Shown here in pieces: positions 7,201 to 8,261 of a stretch of DNA of 8,261 bases; the stretch's first letter is position 1, and every line of letters begins with the position of its first letter. The notes beneath the pieces were generated by a model. That model was not told the origin of the DNA and made no database searches. It saw nothing but the letters and a program-made list of their open reading frames with translations. A program made the position numbers and the translations under genes. Origin of the DNA: Euryarchaeota archaeon UBA501 (GTDB lineage Archaea; Thermoplasmatota; Poseidoniia; Poseidoniales; Thalassarchaeaceae); the NCBI GenBank assembly GCA_002505685.1, contig DAVT01000011.1, forward strand, positions 1,233 through 9,493, given 5' to 3'.

Positions 7201-7241
7201 ATGATGCCGTTCTCTTGGCAAGTGCTGATGATGCTTGGTGA
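4230..7241 (+). CDS. MMPL/RND-superfamily exporter (12 TM, HAE3-like)
   Basis: A 1003-residue membrane protein with a duplicated RND fold. TM1 is at about 56-80 and a 280-residue extracytoplasmic loop follows (81-359). TM2-6 span 360-525, TM7 is at 549-567, a second extracytoplasmic loop is 568-806, and TM8-12 span 807-951. MMPL signatures are GVSYGLHITNRY in TM4, SAVTTVIGFVSL in TM5 and GVDFSIHIANRV in TM10. The family uses proton flux to export lipids or other hydrophobic compounds; the substrate here is unknown. TM10 keeps the relay Asp873, followed by Phe, while TM4 has Ser443-Tyr444 where Asp-Tyr is usual. Loop 1 has a calcium-type DKNGDGIPD (281-289). Extracytoplasmic cysteines fall in pairs (198/203, 321/341, 680/691), suggesting disulfides. 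The tail repeats GLSGGS-x-AM (960-968, 973-981). I prefer ATG 4230 because of GAGGGG upstream, the hairpin ending 2 nt before it and the position of the AT box. An in-frame ATG at 4200 would add ten residues, mostly translated hairpin. A secretion accessory or sterol-sensing homologue is less likely. Confidence 0.9.
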   Translation: MVGEEKVDNTETERPTVQDFATDVRRRITEFESRKTFGSLLSAPKMIRRELQEMSFFGMLTAIPALTVVLCLLVTAFLAYHSGIVDGMKDEASMNVNGDLAAFLPEGSEVAENIAEVEGDWTTNVMIIYVESGRTNITDRSILMQLDEVEQALNTVPSDDGEDDDIKYILSISSVVKEINSSAPRVADAFVRNAGQACPVGACDWLAENASDLILENAELVGGYDIPEEQDRIDQIIGELPPNAQDKLVRDVGEKNNGTLTDEEVGYWNRAVIIVGVAENDKNGDGIPDLSTSELIQRTEQRIQKIAELNNWGGFDEDGNCGVKLTQSQIDRGVSPSELKCLQMTLTGPTPITNAVTEYTFILFWEIFPIGCIAVASVLFLFHCDVLQTGRIRWAQGIKVVIIAGLPTLCSVFATLGLIGFTNYEVTMTVIIVGPIILALGVSYGLHITNRYAESKGTPKEKMALALQSTGRAVFLSAVTTVIGFVSLILTPMAPIKTVGVSLAGGIIIVYLYTMVMVPNLTMLLDLKKPSHDPPKIFILAVRAPVRWSRIALCGFIMMMLVSGLIYQPQINENVDLLEMAPQGEDAPAVEKMITYSEEFEAGQVGMILVKSDIAAEPEFLTPGDNEAQKDPFDNLYKIENLSDMVNNIDSTTAVSIAFLMKSVGASLNFSGSSTIAEWCEPMPDVPREVCNLLFAEEYNASATFWTVLLELDRDQSAGTEIQSFLISVFYDGLTPELRHLFVSKDFQRSLIYIDMPFMDVKETQWRQEAIDGYAEDRDDFGFQPSGLIGVAAVTIDVNNLIVGSQWQSLGFALLFTVVTLGFVFRDAKFAALTTFPVVFTVAMQWAVMVILDVDLSLVTVMIGSILVGVGVDFSIHIANRVRELGGTLEAIQDSCASTGMSLFEAFVVTSAGLMTAYLIPIPAIKPFVFVILILLLFAAVSALLLLPAIYSTFVKMGWGLSGGSDAMRKKAGLSGGSRAMVAELDAAESYDAVLLASADDAW
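7107..7172 (+). repeat. Duplicated GLSGGS-x-AM motif in the exporter C-terminal tail
   Basis: Two copies, GLSGGSDAM and GLSGGSRAM, begin 13 residues apart in the cytoplasmic tail after TM12. They use mostly different synonymous codons (gga-ctc-agc-gga-ggc versus ggt-ctt-tcg-ggg-ggc). This means either an old duplication with the peptide retained or convergent use of a short motif. Confidence 0.6.
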
Positions 7242-7258
7242 AGTCTTTCAAACCATGG

Positions 7259-7275
7259 CGAGCCCGTAGGGCTCG
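7259..7275 (+). promoter_or_regulatory. Perfect 7-bp hairpin abutting the aminotransferase ATG
   Basis: The sequence cgagccc-gta-gggctcg is a perfect 7-bp stem with a 3-nt loop. It starts 17 nt after the exporter stop codon, and its last base is immediately followed by the ATG at 7276. No T-tract follows, so an intrinsic terminator is unlikely. The in-frame TAG at 7267-7269 lies within it and fixes the downstream start. It is a candidate translation-initiation or operator element shared with the upstream genes. Confidence 0.45.
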
Positions 7276-8261
7276 ATGGGCATCACTGGTGGCGACATAC
7301 CTGTGTCTACGCGAGCCTCACGAATCGAATACGCGATTCGAGATGTGGTTGTCCCTGCAATGGAGCTTGAGGCGCAGGGTTTTGAGATTATCAAATTGAA
7401 TATTGGGGATCCTATTGCATATCCGGGATTGCCCACTCCTTCGCACATGATTGAAGCCTTTCAGGAGAGTTTATCGAGGGGTGAGACAGGATACTCTCCC
7501 TCCTACGGCTTACCCGAACTTAGGAAGGCGATAGCCAAGGATGAGACTGCGAAAGGATGGGTTTGTGATGAGGATGACGTGTATGTTTGCCATGGAGTTA
7601 CCGAAGCCTTGCAAATCATTTTTGCAGCAACTCTTGAAGAGGGTGCAAAAGTCCTTGCTCCAGGTCCACACTACCCCCCCTACATGGCCTATCCCCAGAT
7701 GTTTGGAGGTCAAACGATTGAGTATAGGCTGAAACCCAATGATGGTTGGAGAATCGACTTTGAAGACATAGAGAAAAAGATGGATGATAACGTTCGGCTT
7801 TTGGTCCTCATTAATCCCAATAACCCAACAGGAAATGTAGCCGGTTCAGATGAGATCGACAAGTTAATTTCAATCGCCCAGAAGTGGCCTAATTGTATGA
7901 TTATAGCAGATGAAATCTATGATGAATTAGACTTCAATGGAACTCTCGTTAGTGCCGCGTCTAGAAGTCAAACAGTCCCCATATTCACCCTTAATGGTGT
8001 ATCAAAGGTTTACTATGCACCAGGATGGAGAATTGGGTACATGGCACTCCATGATCCAACAAACCGATTGGGTTCTGTGCGAGATGGAATAGAGCGCTTG
8101 CTAAGGTCCAGACTCTGTGCATCAACACCAGCACAAATGGGTTACTTGGCAGGTCTCGTATCTCCTCGTCAGTGGATGGAGGGCTATTCTCAAAAAGTAT
8201 CTAGACAGCGAGATTTGTGCCTTGAGAGAATACAAAATATCGAGGGTTTGGAAGTAGAAGC
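7276..8261 (+). CDS. alaA: AlaA-type alanine aminotransferase, N-terminal part (3' end outside window)
   Basis: The first 328 residues of a PLP-dependent fold-type I, class I/II aminotransferase; the family is usually about 400 residues, so about 75 are missing to the right. Visible in order are LNIGDPIAYPGLPTP (41-55), GYSPSYGLPELRKAI (72-86), CHGVTEALQ (105-113), GPHYPPYMAY (130-139), INPNNPTGNV (179-188, Asn183 near the PLP ring), ADEIYDELDF (211-220, Asp212 and Tyr215), the Schiff-base Lys244 in NGVSKVYYAPGWRIGY, and phosphate-binding Arg252. The block RLLRSRLCASTPAQ (274-287) matches the alanine-transaminase AlaA subgroup, which interconverts alanine plus 2-oxoglutarate with pyruvate plus glutamate. 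An aspartate or other broad-range aminotransferase remains possible. The start is well fixed: the upstream ATG at 7255 is in frame but stopped by TAG at 7267, leaving ATG 7276. It follows the exporter by 34 nt and may share its transcript. No clear Shine-Dalgarno is seen. Confidence 0.92.
   Translation, partial: MGITGGDIPVSTRASRIEYAIRDVVVPAMELEAQGFEIIKLNIGDPIAYPGLPTPSHMIEAFQESLSRGETGYSPSYGLPELRKAIAKDETAKGWVCDEDDVYVCHGVTEALQIIFAATLEEGAKVLAPGPHYPPYMAYPQMFGGQTIEYRLKPNDGWRIDFEDIEKKMDDNVRLLVLINPNNPTGNVAGSDEIDKLISIAQKWPNCMIIADEIYDELDFNGTLVSAASRSQTVPIFTLNGVSKVYYAPGWRIGYMALHDPTNRLGSVRDGIERLLRSRLCASTPAQMGYLAGLVSPRQWMEGYSQKVSRQRDLCLERIQNIEGLEVE

Noticed and set aside
7255..7269. ATG 7255 as the aminotransferase start
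   Set aside because: It is in frame but meets TAG at 7267 after four codons, so the gene must start at ATG 7276.
7259..7275. Intrinsic terminator of the exporter gene
   Set aside because: The hairpin is followed at once by the alaA start codon and has no T-tract. The similar hairpin at 4211-4227 does not follow a plus-strand gene.
7541..7732. Short open frame on the plus strand in the aminotransferase
   Set aside because: It overlaps strongly conserved aminotransferase motifs in another frame; the true frame runs open to the window edge.
1..8261. A new defence, mobile or biosynthetic system
   Set aside because: All six genes belong to recognisable housekeeping or general transport families; no recombinase, nuclease, array or long repeat is present.

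Overview
The window looks like a piece of a planktonic euryarchaeal chromosome. Marine Group II (Candidatus Poseidoniales, Thermoplasmatota) is my best guess. The reasons are an archaeal-style valyl-tRNA synthetase without the bacterial C-terminal coiled-coil arm, a DinB/Dpo4-type polymerase ending in a PCNA-binding (PIP-box-like) tail rather than a bacterial clamp motif, weak Shine-Dalgarno signals, and an MMPL/RND exporter with acidic extracytoplasmic loops. The lineage is inferred from protein style only. No rRNA, tRNA, mobile element, CRISPR array or defence system was found.

Layout. (1) Positions 1-459, plus strand: the C-terminal half of a D-2-hydroxyacid dehydrogenase of the phosphoglycerate dehydrogenase (SerA) type, cut by the left edge. 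(2) 494-1603, plus: complete Y-family DNA polymerase IV, 34 nt after the dehydrogenase. (3) 1604-4084, minus: complete valyl-tRNA synthetase, convergent with the polymerase and with no base between the two stop codons. (4) 4085-4229: a GC-rich divergent intergenic region with an AT-rich box, several dyads and a possible structured valS leader. (5) 4230-7241 (or from 4200), plus: a 12-TM MMPL/RND-superfamily exporter. (6) 7276-8261, plus: the N-terminal 328 residues of an AlaA-type class I aminotransferase, cut by the right edge.

The genes are housekeeping or generalist: serine biosynthesis, translesion synthesis, translation, envelope transport and amino-acid transamination. They do not form one pathway. 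The plus-strand pairs serA-dinB and exporter-alaA are each separated by exactly 34 nt and may be co-transcribed.

The most unusual signal is not a gene. All four start codons visible here sit on, or within 2 nt of, a perfect short inverted repeat: 7 bp around a 3-nt loop before alaA and before the exporter, a 5-6 bp GC hairpin directly before valS, and a 6-bp stem that includes the AT of the dinB ATG. The exporter and alaA hairpins share a CCC-nnA-GGG core but have different, still fully paired, outer stems. This pattern, the GC-rich valS leader, and several departures in ValS (HIGA in place of HIGH, no zinc-knuckle cysteines, a basic insert after KMSKS) are the main leads.
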